Below, piece after piece: positions 15,729 through 24,172 of a stretch of 64,000 nucleotides of DNA. Source of the stretch: CG2-30-36-16 sp964372115 (lineage in GTDB: Bacteria > Bacteroidota > Ignavibacteria > Ignavibacteriales > Ignavibacteriaceae); assembly GCA_964372115.1 (NCBI GenBank), contig CAYJPN010000006.1, positions 1 to 64,000 on the forward strand, in the 5' to 3' direction. Position 1 is the first letter of the stretch. Each line of letters begins with the position of its first letter. A program made the translations under genes and the position numbers. A model generated the notes under the pieces. That model was given only the letters and a program-made list of their open reading frames with translations. It was not told the DNA's origin and searched no databases.

Positions 15729-17174
15729 TCATACAGTGATAGCTATTACGGAACAGTCGTCTGAAAACTGATTGCTTTTCTCTTGACTTCTAAGTTCGGT
15801 TACAATGCTGTCTAAATTTCCGCAATTTTCAAGAACAATCTCAAGAAACTTATTGTTTTCCAAAACCTTTCCGTCGGCTTTTACAATTTCATAAAGTCCA
15901 TCGCTGTAAACAAATAGTCTATCGTTAGGGAAAAGATTTTTTTTCGTGCTTTCAAATTTAATGTTTGGCATGAAGCCGACGAAATTATTCCGGATACTAA
16001 GTTCTTCCAAAACTCTTTTCCCATCGAAATGGGTAATGAGAATGGCAGGAGGATGTCCTGCTGAGCTATAAACTAATTCGAGACTTTTTTTATTTAATAC
16101 TCCATACCATGCGGTAAAAAACTTTTCTCCATTGTCTTCCATTTGAAAAATATTATTTAATGAAGAAAGTACACTGCTTGGGTCAAAGAAATCGGTTTCG
16201 GTTAATGATTGATTTCTCAAAATGTTTATTACGGATACGGAGAGTAACGCCGGGCCCACTCCATGTCCGGAAACATCAATTAAATAAATTGCTAAATGAG
16301 AACTGCTGAGGGAATGGTATCCAAATGCGTCTCCGCCAAGATCACGGGAGGGCAAAAACCTCCAATCAATTTTAATGTCCGAGTCAATTGGATCGGGAAG
16401 GATAGATTGCACAAATATGCCTGCCTCATAAATTTCTTTTGATAACTCTTTTTGTGTCCGCGATAATTCATCAACCATTTGATTGAACGCTTTTGAAACG
16501 GAAACGACCTCTATTCCACCTTTTACTTCGTTTGCTCTTTCGTTTAATTCTCCTTTTCTAATTTTGTCGGTTACATTCTTTAAATCATTCAAGGGTTTGG
16601 TAACGCTGGCTGTTATAACTGCAACTATTAGAATAATAATTATTACCGAGATTAAACTGAATGAAGCTAAATCATATATAATCTGTTTTTCATACGCTCT
16701 AATTTTGGCAGTAGAAAAACCAATGTACATATTGCCATTCCCAATTTTCGACTTCCACGAAGTTTTCAAAACGTATATCGAATCTTTTAAAGAACTCTGA
16801 GAATATAATTTATTTAAAGAAGCAATTTGCTCATTCTCTTTTTCAGGGTAAAAGATAAGCACTTCTTCCTTGCCGTCAGACACTTCTGTTAAATAAATGA
16901 ATCCGAAATAATCTCTTGTTTTTATCCAATTAAAAACCTGAAGCATCATTTCATATTTTTCTTCCGAGTGGCTCAGTTCAATACCTAATTTCGCTGCCTG
17001 AAGAGTGCCGTTTGTTGAAGTGTAGAATGAGTCGAACATCAGTTTTTGCTGTGCTGAAGAGATGAAAAGATATAAGGCTATGGTACTAATAACAATTCCG
17101 ATTGAAACAAAGAAAATTAGTCTGTTACTTATGCGTTCAAGCGAAAAACTAATATTCTTAAAAAAGTATTGCAT
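15729..17174 (-). CDS. HAMP-domain SpoIIE-type PP2C protein phosphatase (RsbU-like)
   Basis: A 481-residue membrane phosphatase. A first helix (about 19-39), a periplasmic sensor of about 130 residues and a second helix (about 170-192) are followed by a HAMP domain (P-L-N-D-L-K-N-V-T-D-K-I) and a short coiled coil. The SpoIIE domain (about 265-480) has the metal-binding aspartates in G-G-D-A-F-G-Y, D-V-S-G-H-G, S-D-G-L-Y-E and S-D-D-C-S. Such enzymes dephosphorylate a STAS anti-anti-sigma protein in partner-switching cascades. A STAS gene lies 1.7 kb away (18860-19195) and is the natural substrate candidate. The gene abuts the PstS-like gene (stop and start meet at 17174), so they are co-transcribed. 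No RsbW-like kinase is seen in the window. Confidence 0.9.
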   Translation of the reverse strand: MQYFFKNISFSLERISNRLIFFVSIGIVISTIALYLFISSAQQKLMFDSFYTSTNGTLQAAKLGIELSHSEEKYEMMLQVFNWIKTRDYFGFIYLTEVSDGKEEVLIFYPEKENEQIASLNKLYSQSSLKDSIYVLKTSWKSKIGNGNMYIGFSTAKIRAYEKQIIYDLASFSLISVIIIILIVAVITASVTKPLNDLKNVTDKIRKGELNERANEVKGGIEVVSVSKAFNQMVDELSRTQKELSKEIYEAGIFVQSILPDPIDSDIKIDWRFLPSRDLGGDAFGYHSLSSSHLAIYLIDVSGHGVGPALLSVSVINILRNQSLTETDFFDPSSVLSSLNNIFQMEDNGEKFFTAWYGVLNKKSLELVYSSAGHPPAILITHFDGKRVLEELSIRNNFVGFMPNIKFESTKKNLFPNDRLFVYSDGLYEIVKADGKVLENNKFLEIVLENCGNLDSIVTELRSQEKSNQFSDDCSVIAITV

Positions 17175-17593
17175 TATTGGACTTGGATGATTTTTATATT
17201 TTTAGGCAGATTTACCGCACTTGCTAAATATCCAATTGCGCCTTCATTTTCAGAAACAAATTTTATTATTTCGCTTTCTGTGTGAAACACATTTGGAGGA
17301 ACAGACTTACCGCTTAATGAAACTTTTATCCATATCATGCTTACTTTTTTTGGGGAAAGATTTAAATACTTATCACTAAACTCACTACGTAAATTGTTGT
17401 CGGCAACATAATCGGTTATTATTATTTGTTTACTATTGTCCCAGGTGCTTGTATTACCAAGATAAATATTACGCAACGCAGCTTTTGATAAATGAGAAAC
17501 TGAATTTGAACTGTTAACAATAACTGTTTGGCTTAAACCCGGAATGGTAAAAATTATAAAAGCAATGGCGATATAAACTATTTTAAATTTCAT
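17174..17593 (-). CDS. Small periplasmic PstS-like protein
   Basis: A 139-residue exported protein starting at the ATG at 17593. This gives a clean signal peptide (M-K-F-K-I-V-Y-I-A-I-A-F, ending L-S-Q-T) and avoids the overlap with the porin that the start at 17638 would cause. The mature part has the short phosphate-binding-protein fold seen in annotated PstS-like proteins: L-R-N-I-Y-L-G-N-T-S-T-W-D, then E-G-A-I-G-Y-L at the end. It is about half the length of true PstS. It lies between a porin and a membrane phosphatase in one transcription unit, so it may present a ligand to the phosphatase's periplasmic sensor. Ligand identity is inference. Confidence 0.75.
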   Translation of the reverse strand: MKFKIVYIAIAFIIFTIPGLSQTVIVNSSNSVSHLSKAALRNIYLGNTSTWDNSKQIIITDYVADNNLRSEFSDKYLNLSPKKVSMIWIKVSLSGKSVPPNVFHTESEIIKFVSENEGAIGYLASAVNLPKNIKIIQVQ

Positions 17594-17603
17594 TCTTGTA
17601 TTG

Positions 17604-18680
17604 TTAAAAAGTAAAGGCGGCGCTAATTTTATATACATTGAAGTGTTCGCTGTTGAGCACTTCTTCCTTTTCGTGAAACTGTATTTCGCTTTTTAAAAAA
17701 AGATTTGAAGATACTGCCCAATTGATTCCAAAATTTATTCTCGAAAGACTTTTTTCTGTTTTGTTTAAATCATACAGCACCATTGAATAATTTACATATG
17801 GTGTAAGCATATCAAACAAGGTATAAGCAAACTGAGCATAACCTGCACATGTAGACTGTCTGTTTTTATTCGCAATTTCATAATTAGAAACTATTCCCTC
17901 CATTTGAAATTGAAATGAATTGTTTTCGTATTGTAAATCAAGCCCGGTAGTATATTCAAGATCGTTTTGAATACCGCCCAGCCCGGAATAGTTTCTGTCA
18001 AAATAGAAGGAACTTCCTACCTGAAATCCCGGGACCATTGATGGTCTAAATATAATTCTTGAAGATATTGATCTATTATTATTGATGTCGGTTCCATCGC
18101 TTAAAGAGCCGCGTCCGTTTCCTATTCCCAAAGAATAGTCTAATTGGCTGCCGGCGTCATTTAAGGTAATTGTACCTAAAAATTCAATACCAATCTGGTA
18201 TTTCGCATAAAGCCGTTGAGCTCTGAGATTTTTATTTAGTATTAATTCCGAATACATGATTGGCGGTTCGAGTGGAAAGTAGGAAGCTGAAGCATCGTGA
18301 ACTAAATTATACAAACCGAAATGAGTTAACATTTTACCCCCTCTTATTTTCAGCTCGGGGAGGAAAGTATATTCTAATAATGCCCGCGAAATTTTAATGG
18401 TTCCGCTGTATAATGAATCTCCGACATCAACAGTGGCACCACCTTCATATTCAATATCGGCTAGAATTTTCATCTTTTCATCGGGAAAAAATTCACCGAT
18501 TAAATTAATCCGTCGCTGATCGAAACCAGATGTTGAGCCGGGTTTGCTTGATGCGGAAAAATCAACCTGCCCATACCCGTATAAAACAAATTGTTTTACC
18601 TGCGCTTTTATATCATTAGACAAAAAACAGAGGAATAACAAAAAAAAAGTAATTCGAGCTATTGGCGCTATCTTAGCCAT
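17604..18680 (-). CDS. Outer-membrane beta-barrel porin
   Basis: I start this at the ATG at 18680 (M-A-K-I-A-P-I-A-R-I), which opens a signal peptide ending K-A-Q-V; a start at 18710 would add ten residues. About 358 residues. The mature protein is rich in alternating hydrophobic strands (F-V-L-Y-G-Y-G-Q-V-D-F, L-L-E-Y-T-F-L-P-E-L-K-I-R-G-G-K) and ends in phenylalanine (A-A-F-T-F), a signal for outer-membrane insertion. The G-K-M-L-T-H-F-G-L segment recalls phosphate-selective or DcaP-like porins. It is first in an operon with the PstS-like protein and the PP2C phosphatase, and it diverges from the STAS gene. Confidence 0.8.
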   Translation of the reverse strand: MAKIAPIARITFFLLFLCFLSNDIKAQVKQFVLYGYGQVDFSASSKPGSTSGFDQRRINLIGEFFPDEKMKILADIEYEGGATVDVGDSLYSGTIKISRALLEYTFLPELKIRGGKMLTHFGLYNLVHDASASYFPLEPPIMYSELILNKNLRAQRLYAKYQIGIEFLGTITLNDAGSQLDYSLGIGNGRGSLSDGTDINNNRSISSRIIFRPSMVPGFQVGSSFYFDRNYSGLGGIQNDLEYTTGLDLQYENNSFQFQMEGIVSNYEIANKNRQSTCAGYAQFAYTLFDMLTPYVNYSMVLYDLNKTEKSLSRINFGINWAVSSNLFLKSEIQFHEKEEVLNSEHFNVYKISAAFTF

Positions 18681-18859
18681 ATGGTTTAAATTCCTAAATT
18701 CTTTTTGCAATTTATTATCAAGAGCCTATTTTTACAATATTAAATTCTGAAAGTTGATTTACTAGATTTAGTAAGTGATTTATAGAAAAATCAGCGAAAA
18801 CAAAATTCATCTATAATTTAATTATTTCCGGCAATATTACATAATAATTTGAGGTCAAT

Positions 18860-19195
18860 GTGGATTTCGCAGAAAAAATGATTGAAGGAATACTTGTGTA
18901 TACGAGCATTACTAATAATGCAAATATAAGTAACGCACAAGAATTTAAAAATTTGGCATTCGAAAAAATTGAAAACGGTCAAAAAAAAATTATTATAGAT
19001 TTAAGCGATGTTTTGTTAATGGATTCAACATTTCTTGGAGCTCTGGTTGTTGTTCATAGAAAAATAAAAGCAATCGGCGGAAAATTAACGCTTTGTGTAA
19101 AAAACGAATCAATTTCTACATTGTTAGGATTAACCAAATTAGACAAGACATTCGATTCCTTTTTTACTTTACAAGAGGCAATCGAAAGTTTTTGA
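18860..19195 (+). CDS. STAS-domain anti-anti-sigma factor
   Basis: An 111-residue single STAS domain. The motif I-I-I-D-L-S-D-V-L-L-M-D-S-T-F-L-G-A-L contains the usual phosphorylation site region at S56. In the RsbV/SpoIIAA family the dephosphorylated form binds a kinase and frees a sigma factor or other partner. The start is GTG at 18860 with GAGG 5 bases upstream; an ATG at 18878 is an alternative. It is transcribed away from the porin/PstS-like/phosphatase operon, whose SpoIIE domain would be the matching phosphatase. An inverted repeat follows the stop. Confidence 0.85.
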   Translation: MDFAEKMIEGILVYTSITNNANISNAQEFKNLAFEKIENGQKKIIIDLSDVLLMDSTFLGALVVVHRKIKAIGGKLTLCVKNESISTLLGLTKLDKTFDSFFTLQEAIESF

Positions 19196-19224
19196 AGTTT
19201 CAAAGTGATATTTTTTGAAATTTC
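19194..19224 (+). terminator. Inverted repeat after the STAS gene
   Basis: GAAGTTTCAAA (19194-19204) pairs with TTTGAAATTTC (19214-19224) with one mismatch, starting inside the stop codon. It has no T-tract beyond the stem, so it is only a possible terminator. Confidence 0.35.
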
Positions 19225-19585
19225 ATAGAGATAAATGAAAAACACGAACTGACATATAAACTATCAAAGAATGTAAAATTTGGGAAGCCTGATTTGTTAC
19301 CGGCAAAATTGCCTGCCGGAAACAATTTGCCGTTATTAATCAGTTTTAGTGAGAAATCATTGTTCAACCTGAAAATTTATTTATTTCAATATTAGCGCCT
19401 CCCTTATTACCCAATTTCCCGATATTAGGAATCCCCTTCGGTTTCATGTTCTTATTTATGGTAAAAGTCAAGCATTTTGAATCTTTTAATTACGTTTAAG
19501 TAAAAAAAAAGCACTTTGCCGGTTGGCATATATGTTGTTTTAAGGGGTACAAAGATTTATATATTAATTAATATCAGGTTTTAAA
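19196..19585. other. Non-coding gap upstream of korDABC
   Basis: No gene was found in 390 bases. At 19300-19332 two stems compete: CCGGCA/TGCCGG (19300-19305 with 19314-19319), and CGGCAAAATTG with CAATTTGCCG (19301-19311 with 19323-19332). They cannot form together. At 19524-19539, TGGCATATATGTTGTT resembles a sigma-54 promoter (TGGCA and TTG boxes at proper spacing) but has GT instead of the near-invariant GC at -12. The true kor promoter was not identified. Confidence 0.45.
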
Positions 19586-19819
19586 ATGGTTAGAGGAACT
19601 GTAATTATTGATAAGGATATTTGCAAAGGCTGTGAGCTTTGCATAGTAGCCTGTCCGCAGTCAAGCCTCGCATTATCGAAATCAATCAATGTTCATGGTT
19701 ACCGTTTTGCAGAACTAATAGAAGCAAACTGTACAGGCTGCGTAAATTGCGCGCTTGTTTGCCCGGAAGTAGCAATAAAAGTATACCGGAAAGCAAAAGA
19801 AGCTAAAAAAGTTGTATAA
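19586..19819 (+). CDS. korD: 2-oxoacid:ferredoxin oxidoreductase delta subunit (2x4Fe-4S)
   Basis: A 77-residue ferredoxin-like subunit. Two cluster motifs are complete: C-K-G-C-E-L-C-I-V-A-C-P and C-T-G-C-V-N-C-A-L-V-C-P. It carries electrons between the KorAB catalytic core and ferredoxin in 2-oxoglutarate (or related 2-oxoacid) oxidation, or in reverse for CO2 fixation. It is the first gene of a four-subunit operon in the order D-A-B-C, with 37 bases to korA. The substrate assignment rests on overall similarity to Kor rather than on a diagnostic residue. Confidence 0.9.
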   Translation: MVRGTVIIDKDICKGCELCIVACPQSSLALSKSINVHGYRFAELIEANCTGCVNCALVCPEVAIKVYRKAKEAKKVV

Positions 19820-19856
19820 TTTATCATTGATTTAATTCGAAATAAAAGGTTTTACA

Positions 19857-20957
19857 ATGGAACAAAAAAATAATAATGATGATGTCCGCTTAATGAAGGG
19901 TAACGAAGCCCTTGCCGAAGCGGCTATTCGTGCGGATATGGACGCCTATTTTGGATATCCCATCACCCCGCAATCAGAAATTCTTGAATATTTTACACGC
20001 GAAATTCCCAACAGACATGGAGTTGTACTTCAGGCTGAAAGCGAAGTTGCCTCAATAAATATGATTTACGGTGCAGCAGGCGCGGGTGCAAGGGTAATGA
20101 CATCGTCATCAAGTCCGGGTGTAAGTTTAATGCAGGAAGGTTTATCGTATATAGCATCGGCACAATTGCCATGCCTGGTTGTAAACGTTGTGCGCGGAGG
20201 CCCTGGTCTCGGTACAATTCAACCGTCGCAAGGAGATTATTTTCAAGCTGTAAAAGGCGGAGGTCATGGCGATTATCATTTAATTGTACTTGCCCCTGCA
20301 TCTGTTCAGGAAATGGCAGACCATGTTTTTGAGGGTTTCCGTTTAGCAGAAAAATACAAAAACCCTGCAATGATTTTAACTGACGGCGCACTTGGTCAGA
20401 TGATGGAAAAGGTTGTTCTACCTCCGGAAGGCTCATTGCCGAAAGTAGAAAAACCCTGGGCAACCACCGGTAAACTAAAAGATAGAAAAGCCAATATTAT
20501 AACCTCGCTTTTTATACAGCCCGAAAAAATGGAACAGATAAATTTAGACTTACAGGCTAAATATACAGCTATGCAAAAAGAAGTTCGTTTTGAAAAAATA
20601 GGCTGTGATGATGCAGAAGTAATTCTTGTTGCATTTGGTCTCTCCGCGCGCATCTGCCAAAAAGCAGTTGACCTTGCAAGGGAAAAAGGTATAAAAGCCG
20701 GTTTGTTAAGACCCATTACGCTGTATCCTTTCCCAACCGATGAATTAAGAAAACTTTCTGAAAAAGTTGAATTTATGCTTGTTGTTGAAATGAACGCAGG
20801 CCAAATGGTTGAAGATGTAAGACTTGCTTCAATGGGACGATGCCCTGTTCATTTCAAAGGGCGTATGGGCGGTATGATTCCGGACCCTGAAGAAATATTT
20901 GCCGAAATAGTGGCACTTCACGAAAAACAAAGTGCAAACTTTGTTAAGGAGGCATAA
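19857..20957 (+). CDS. korA: 2-oxoacid:ferredoxin oxidoreductase alpha subunit
   Basis: A 366-residue subunit with the pyruvate:ferredoxin-type pyrimidine-binding domain (about 10-230: M-K-G-N-E-A-L-A-E-A-A-I-R-A, F-G-Y-P-I-T-P-Q-S-E-I) and transketolase-like domain II (about 255-350). It binds the thiamine diphosphate pyrimidine face and forms the 2-oxoacid site with KorB. The sequence Y-P-I-T-P-Q-S-E is typical of the 2-oxoglutarate or branched-chain class. The start of korB follows directly after its stop. In this lineage the enzyme can serve an oxidative or a reductive TCA cycle. Confidence 0.93.
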   Translation: MEQKNNNDDVRLMKGNEALAEAAIRADMDAYFGYPITPQSEILEYFTREIPNRHGVVLQAESEVASINMIYGAAGAGARVMTSSSSPGVSLMQEGLSYIASAQLPCLVVNVVRGGPGLGTIQPSQGDYFQAVKGGGHGDYHLIVLAPASVQEMADHVFEGFRLAEKYKNPAMILTDGALGQMMEKVVLPPEGSLPKVEKPWATTGKLKDRKANIITSLFIQPEKMEQINLDLQAKYTAMQKEVRFEKIGCDDAEVILVAFGLSARICQKAVDLAREKGIKAGLLRPITLYPFPTDELRKLSEKVEFMLVVEMNAGQMVEDVRLASMGRCPVHFKGRMGGMIPDPEEIFAEIVALHEKQSANFVKEA

Positions 20958-21725
20958 ATGGAAACTGAAACATTAACAAACGAATTAGAATTAGTATACT
21001 GTAAACCTGAAACACTAACCGACGTTCCTTTTCATTATTGTCCGGGATGCGGGCATAGTGTTGTCCACCGTGTTTTAATGGAAGTTGTACAGGAACTCGG
21101 AATTCAGGAACAAACAATTGGCGTGGCGCCGGTTGGCTGCTCTGTTTTTGCTTATCATTATATGAACATTGATATGCAGGAAGCTGCACACGGAAGAGCA
21201 AGCGCAGTTGCAACCGGAATAAAAAGAGTGTTGCCGGAAAAATACGTTTTCTCGTATCAGGGCGATGGCGATTTGGCTGCTATTGGTACTGCTGAAACAA
21301 TACATACCGTTAACCGCGGCGAAAATATTTTAATGGTTTTTATAAACAACGGTATTTACGGCATGACCGGCGGACAGATGGCGCCGACTTCTTTAGCCGG
21401 ACAGGTTACCTCGACATCACCTTACGGAAGAAATACAGCAGATGTTGGGTTCCCGTTAAAAATTACCGAACTGGTAGCTCAATTACCGGGCGCGTTGTTT
21501 GTTACAAGACAGGCTGTGCATACACCAAATGCAGTGCGCAAGCTTAAAAAAGCGGTAACAAAATCATTTGAATACCAAAAACAAAACAAAGGTACCTGCT
21601 TTATTGAAGTAGTATCAAACTGTCCTTCCGGCTGGAAGATGACACCGAAAGATACTATCGGTTACATTGAGGAAACAATGTTGCCTAATTATCCTCTCGG
21701 CGATATAAAAGTGCCGAAGGATTAG
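20958..21725 (+). CDS. korB: 2-oxoacid:ferredoxin oxidoreductase beta subunit
   Basis: A 255-residue thiamine-diphosphate subunit. It has F-H-Y-C-P-G-C-G-H near the N-terminus, the ThDP motif G-D-G-D-L-A-A-I-G (about 94-102), and N-N-G-I-Y-G-M-T-G-G-Q-M-A-P-T that closes the Mg/ThDP site. It starts one base after the korA stop, with AAGGAGG in the last codons of korA as ribosome site. No extra iron-sulfur domain is present, so electron flow goes through KorD. Confidence 0.93.
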   Translation: METETLTNELELVYCKPETLTDVPFHYCPGCGHSVVHRVLMEVVQELGIQEQTIGVAPVGCSVFAYHYMNIDMQEAAHGRASAVATGIKRVLPEKYVFSYQGDGDLAAIGTAETIHTVNRGENILMVFINNGIYGMTGGQMAPTSLAGQVTSTSPYGRNTADVGFPLKITELVAQLPGALFVTRQAVHTPNAVRKLKKAVTKSFEYQKQNKGTCFIEVVSNCPSGWKMTPKDTIGYIEETMLPNYPLGDIKVPKD

Positions 21726-21763
21726 AATTTTTTATAAAGTATGTATTACAAAAAGGTTTTAAA

Positions 21764-22321
21764 ATGGAAAAAGCTCAAGAAATAATTTTTGCAGGATTCG
21801 GCGGACAAGGCGTACTATCAATGGGTCAGGTTATTGCTTACAGCGCAATGATTGAAAACAAAGAAGTAAGCTGGATGCCTTCATACGGACCCGAGATGAG
21901 GGGCGGAACGGCGAACTGTACAGTTATTGTATCGCCGACCCGTATAAGTTCACCAACCATTTCAAAGTACGATTCGGCAGTTGTCCTCAACCAGCCGTCG
22001 CTCGAAAAATTTGAACACTGTGTTAAACCTGGCGGACTTTTAATATATGAAGAGTCCACAATTATTACTCCGCCAACCAGGACGGATATTGAAATTTTGG
22101 CAGTAGCCGGTAATGAGGAAGCCCAGAAGCTAAACAAAAAACAAGTAGCCAATATGGTTATACTTGGTGCGTTTATTGAAAAGGTGCCGATTGTTTCGAT
22201 AGAAAGTATACTAAAAGCATTAAAAAAAGTACTGCCCGAAAGACATCACCATTTAATTCCGGTTAACGAGCAGGCTTTAACACGCGGCAAAGAGATAGCT
22301 CAGCTTACACCGCAATTGTAA
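21764..22321 (+). CDS. korC: 2-oxoacid:ferredoxin oxidoreductase gamma subunit
   Basis: A 185-residue gamma subunit (POR catalytic domain), beginning I-I-F-A-G-F-G-G-Q-G-V-L-S-M-G and with the conserved W-M-P-S-Y-G-P-E-M-R-G-G-T-A-N-C. It completes the KorDABC complex. The gap to korB is 38 bases and a small unknown gene follows 40 bases later. Length is normal for the family. Confidence 0.92.
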   Translation: MEKAQEIIFAGFGGQGVLSMGQVIAYSAMIENKEVSWMPSYGPEMRGGTANCTVIVSPTRISSPTISKYDSAVVLNQPSLEKFEHCVKPGGLLIYEESTIITPPTRTDIEILAVAGNEEAQKLNKKQVANMVILGAFIEKVPIVSIESILKALKKVLPERHHHLIPVNEQALTRGKEIAQLTPQL

Positions 22322-22361
22322 ATGGTAATTAGTTAGTTTATATCATCGTGATGAGGTAGTT

Positions 22362-22634
22362 ATGAAGGATACAGATGTAAAATGTGTGCATGCGTGTAAA
22401 AACACATGTGCAATGTTAAATGAAGCGCTGAGAAAAGAAGCAGCGATGGTACGCTTTTATGAAGGTGTTCTCGATGAATGTAATCTTCCGGAAGTTCACG
22501 GATTTATTTCGGAACTAATAGAAGAAAAGCGCCAGGCTATTTTACGCATAATTCAAAAGTTGAACGAGTTGCATGCAAATTCCAAATCGATTGACGGTGT
22601 AATTTCGAGTTTTGATAATACAACAGGCTGGTAA
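22362..22634 (+). CDS. Small cysteine-containing helical protein, unknown
   Basis: A 90-residue protein I do not recognise. It opens with spaced cysteines C8, C12 and C16 (C-V-H-A-C-K-N-T-C), then has two predicted amphipathic helices (about 14-38 and 45-70) rich in E, K and L, with C40 between them. This could be part of a helical bundle with a metal or cluster site. It is the last gene of the kor transcription unit, 40 bases after korC and before a strong terminator. It may be an accessory to the oxidoreductase, but that is inferred from position only. Confidence 0.7.
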   Translation: MKDTDVKCVHACKNTCAMLNEALRKEAAMVRFYEGVLDECNLPEVHGFISELIEEKRQAILRIIQKLNELHANSKSIDGVISSFDNTTGW

Positions 22635-22734
22635 AATAGTTACCAAAATTATTAATACAACTAACATTCATTTGATGAAGAATTTTTAACCGGACAGTAA
22701 TAACATAAAAATTATTGATGTCTTAAAAATAATT

Positions 22735-22773
22735 AAAAGCCGGAAATGTAAGTCTCCGGCTTTTTGTTTTTTT
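22735..22773 (+). terminator. Rho-independent terminator after the kor operon
   Basis: AGCCGGA (22738-22744) pairs with TCCGGCT (22755-22761), followed by TTTTTGTTTTTTT. It has a clear stem and T-tract, ending the korDABC plus small-gene transcript. Confidence 0.9.
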
Positions 22774-22840
22774 GCAAATAGGTTAAGTGCGGTTTGCAAA
22801 TTATTTTATACTCTTTTGGGCAGTAGCGTTAAAATGCAAA

Positions 22841-24169
22841 TTACAAACGAATAGTAAAAACTGTTTCTACATTAGGTTTTGATGTAATATAAATATTTCC
22901 TCCATGTCTGCGGATAATCTGCTGCGATAAACTCAACCCGATGCCGCTTCCTTCTTTTTTTGTTGTGAAGAAAGGAATAAATACCCTCTCAATATTTTCT
23001 TCAGCTATACCCGGTCCGTTATCGGAAACTTTTATCATTGCACGACTGTGGTTATCGATCATAGCAGAAAGTGTTACTATTCCGTTCTCACATTCGCTTA
23101 AAGCTTGAATGGCGTTGTTCAGAATGTTTATTAGAACTTGTTCAATTAGATCGCTGTCTGCATTTATTTCAAGATGAGGGGGATTTATCTCAGTTCTAAA
23201 TTTTATACTCCTGCCTGCGAGTGCGGAATCCATTAAAATTTTTATTCTTTCAAAAAGAGCTACAACCGAGAAATTATGACGATTGGGTTTTGGAATTCTT
23301 GTTATGCTCCTATACTTATCAACAAAGCTCATCAAACCTTCACTTCGTTTTTTTATTGTATTAACAGCCGAGCTTATATCTTCAAGAGTTTCTGCGTCCG
23401 GCTCTTTCATCTCGTTCAATAGAATTTTTAACGTAGATGCTAAGGAAGAAATAGGAGTAATAGAATTCATTATTTCGTGTGTAAGTACACGGATAATTTT
23501 TTGCCAGGCGTCGATTTCGGTTTCTTCAATTTCCGATTGGATATTCTGTAAAGCAACTAAACGATAGGGCTGCCCGCGCATTCTGAAATCCGTTGCATGA
23601 ATTAAAATTTGAATTGTCTCACCGCCTGATAATAACTTATACGTAACCTTTTTTCGCGTGCTAATGTCTCTGATAAAATCGCCAAAATTTGGACAAATAT
23701 TATTTAGGGTAGAAATATTTTTTAGCGAATTGATTCTTAAAATATTCTTGCATGCTCTGTTTATCAATTCAACTTCACCCTTAGAATCGAAGGAAATTAA
23801 ACCAACTCCTATGTGCTGTACAACCGTTGTAAGATAATTTAAGCTCTCCTCTTTTTCGTTCCGCGTTTCTTTAAATTTTTCAAGAATTTTATTAAACTGA
23901 TCTGAAACTTGTTTAAATGACTTTCCGCGTTTGGAATAATCGTAGTGTAAAGTAAAATCGGAATAATTTATTGATTGTAAAAAATATGCTAGTTCTGTGT
24001 TTGTTCTGTCGACATATTTGATAAGAAGTACAACCCCGGTTACTACAACAGGCAAAGACAGGATGAACCAAAGAATTCCAGCGGATGAAAAAAACAGAAA
24101 CGCCGATAAACTTATAGTTGCCGATAGTAAAAATATTCTGATTATTAAGGCTATTCTAAAATTATTCAT
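22841..24169 (-). CDS. Membrane PAS-domain histidine kinase
   Basis: A 442-residue sensor kinase. It has two close helices at the N-terminus (about 7-29 and 32-52) with almost no periplasmic loop, then a HAMP-like linker, a PAS domain (about 113-210), a DHp helix with H231 in L-T-H-E-I-M-N-S-I-T-P and an HATPase domain with N-I-L-N-N-A-I-Q-A-L and D-N-G-P-G-I. It is of the NtrB-like type that pairs with NtrC regulators. It lies 3 bases after the sigma-54 activator gene on the same strand, a standard pair. The lack of a large external domain suggests that it senses a membrane or internal signal. The pair probably controls the divergent ABC operon. Confidence 0.92.
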   Translation of the reverse strand: MNNFRIALIIRIFLLSATISLSAFLFFSSAGILWFILSLPVVVTGVVLLIKYVDRTNTELAYFLQSINYSDFTLHYDYSKRGKSFKQVSDQFNKILEKFKETRNEKEESLNYLTTVVQHIGVGLISFDSKGEVELINRACKNILRINSLKNISTLNNICPNFGDFIRDISTRKKVTYKLLSGGETIQILIHATDFRMRGQPYRLVALQNIQSEIEETEIDAWQKIIRVLTHEIMNSITPISSLASTLKILLNEMKEPDAETLEDISSAVNTIKKRSEGLMSFVDKYRSITRIPKPNRHNFSVVALFERIKILMDSALAGRSIKFRTEINPPHLEINADSDLIEQVLINILNNAIQALSECENGIVTLSAMIDNHSRAMIKVSDNGPGIAEENIERVFIPFFTTKKEGSGIGLSLSQQIIRRHGGNIYITSKPNVETVFTIRL

Positions 24170-24172
24170 CTG

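Noticed and set aside
19524..19539. TGGCATATATGTTGTT as a sigma-54 promoter for korDABC
   Set aside because: The -12 box has GT in place of the near-invariant GC and no activator gene is adjacent; kept only as a note in the gap entry.
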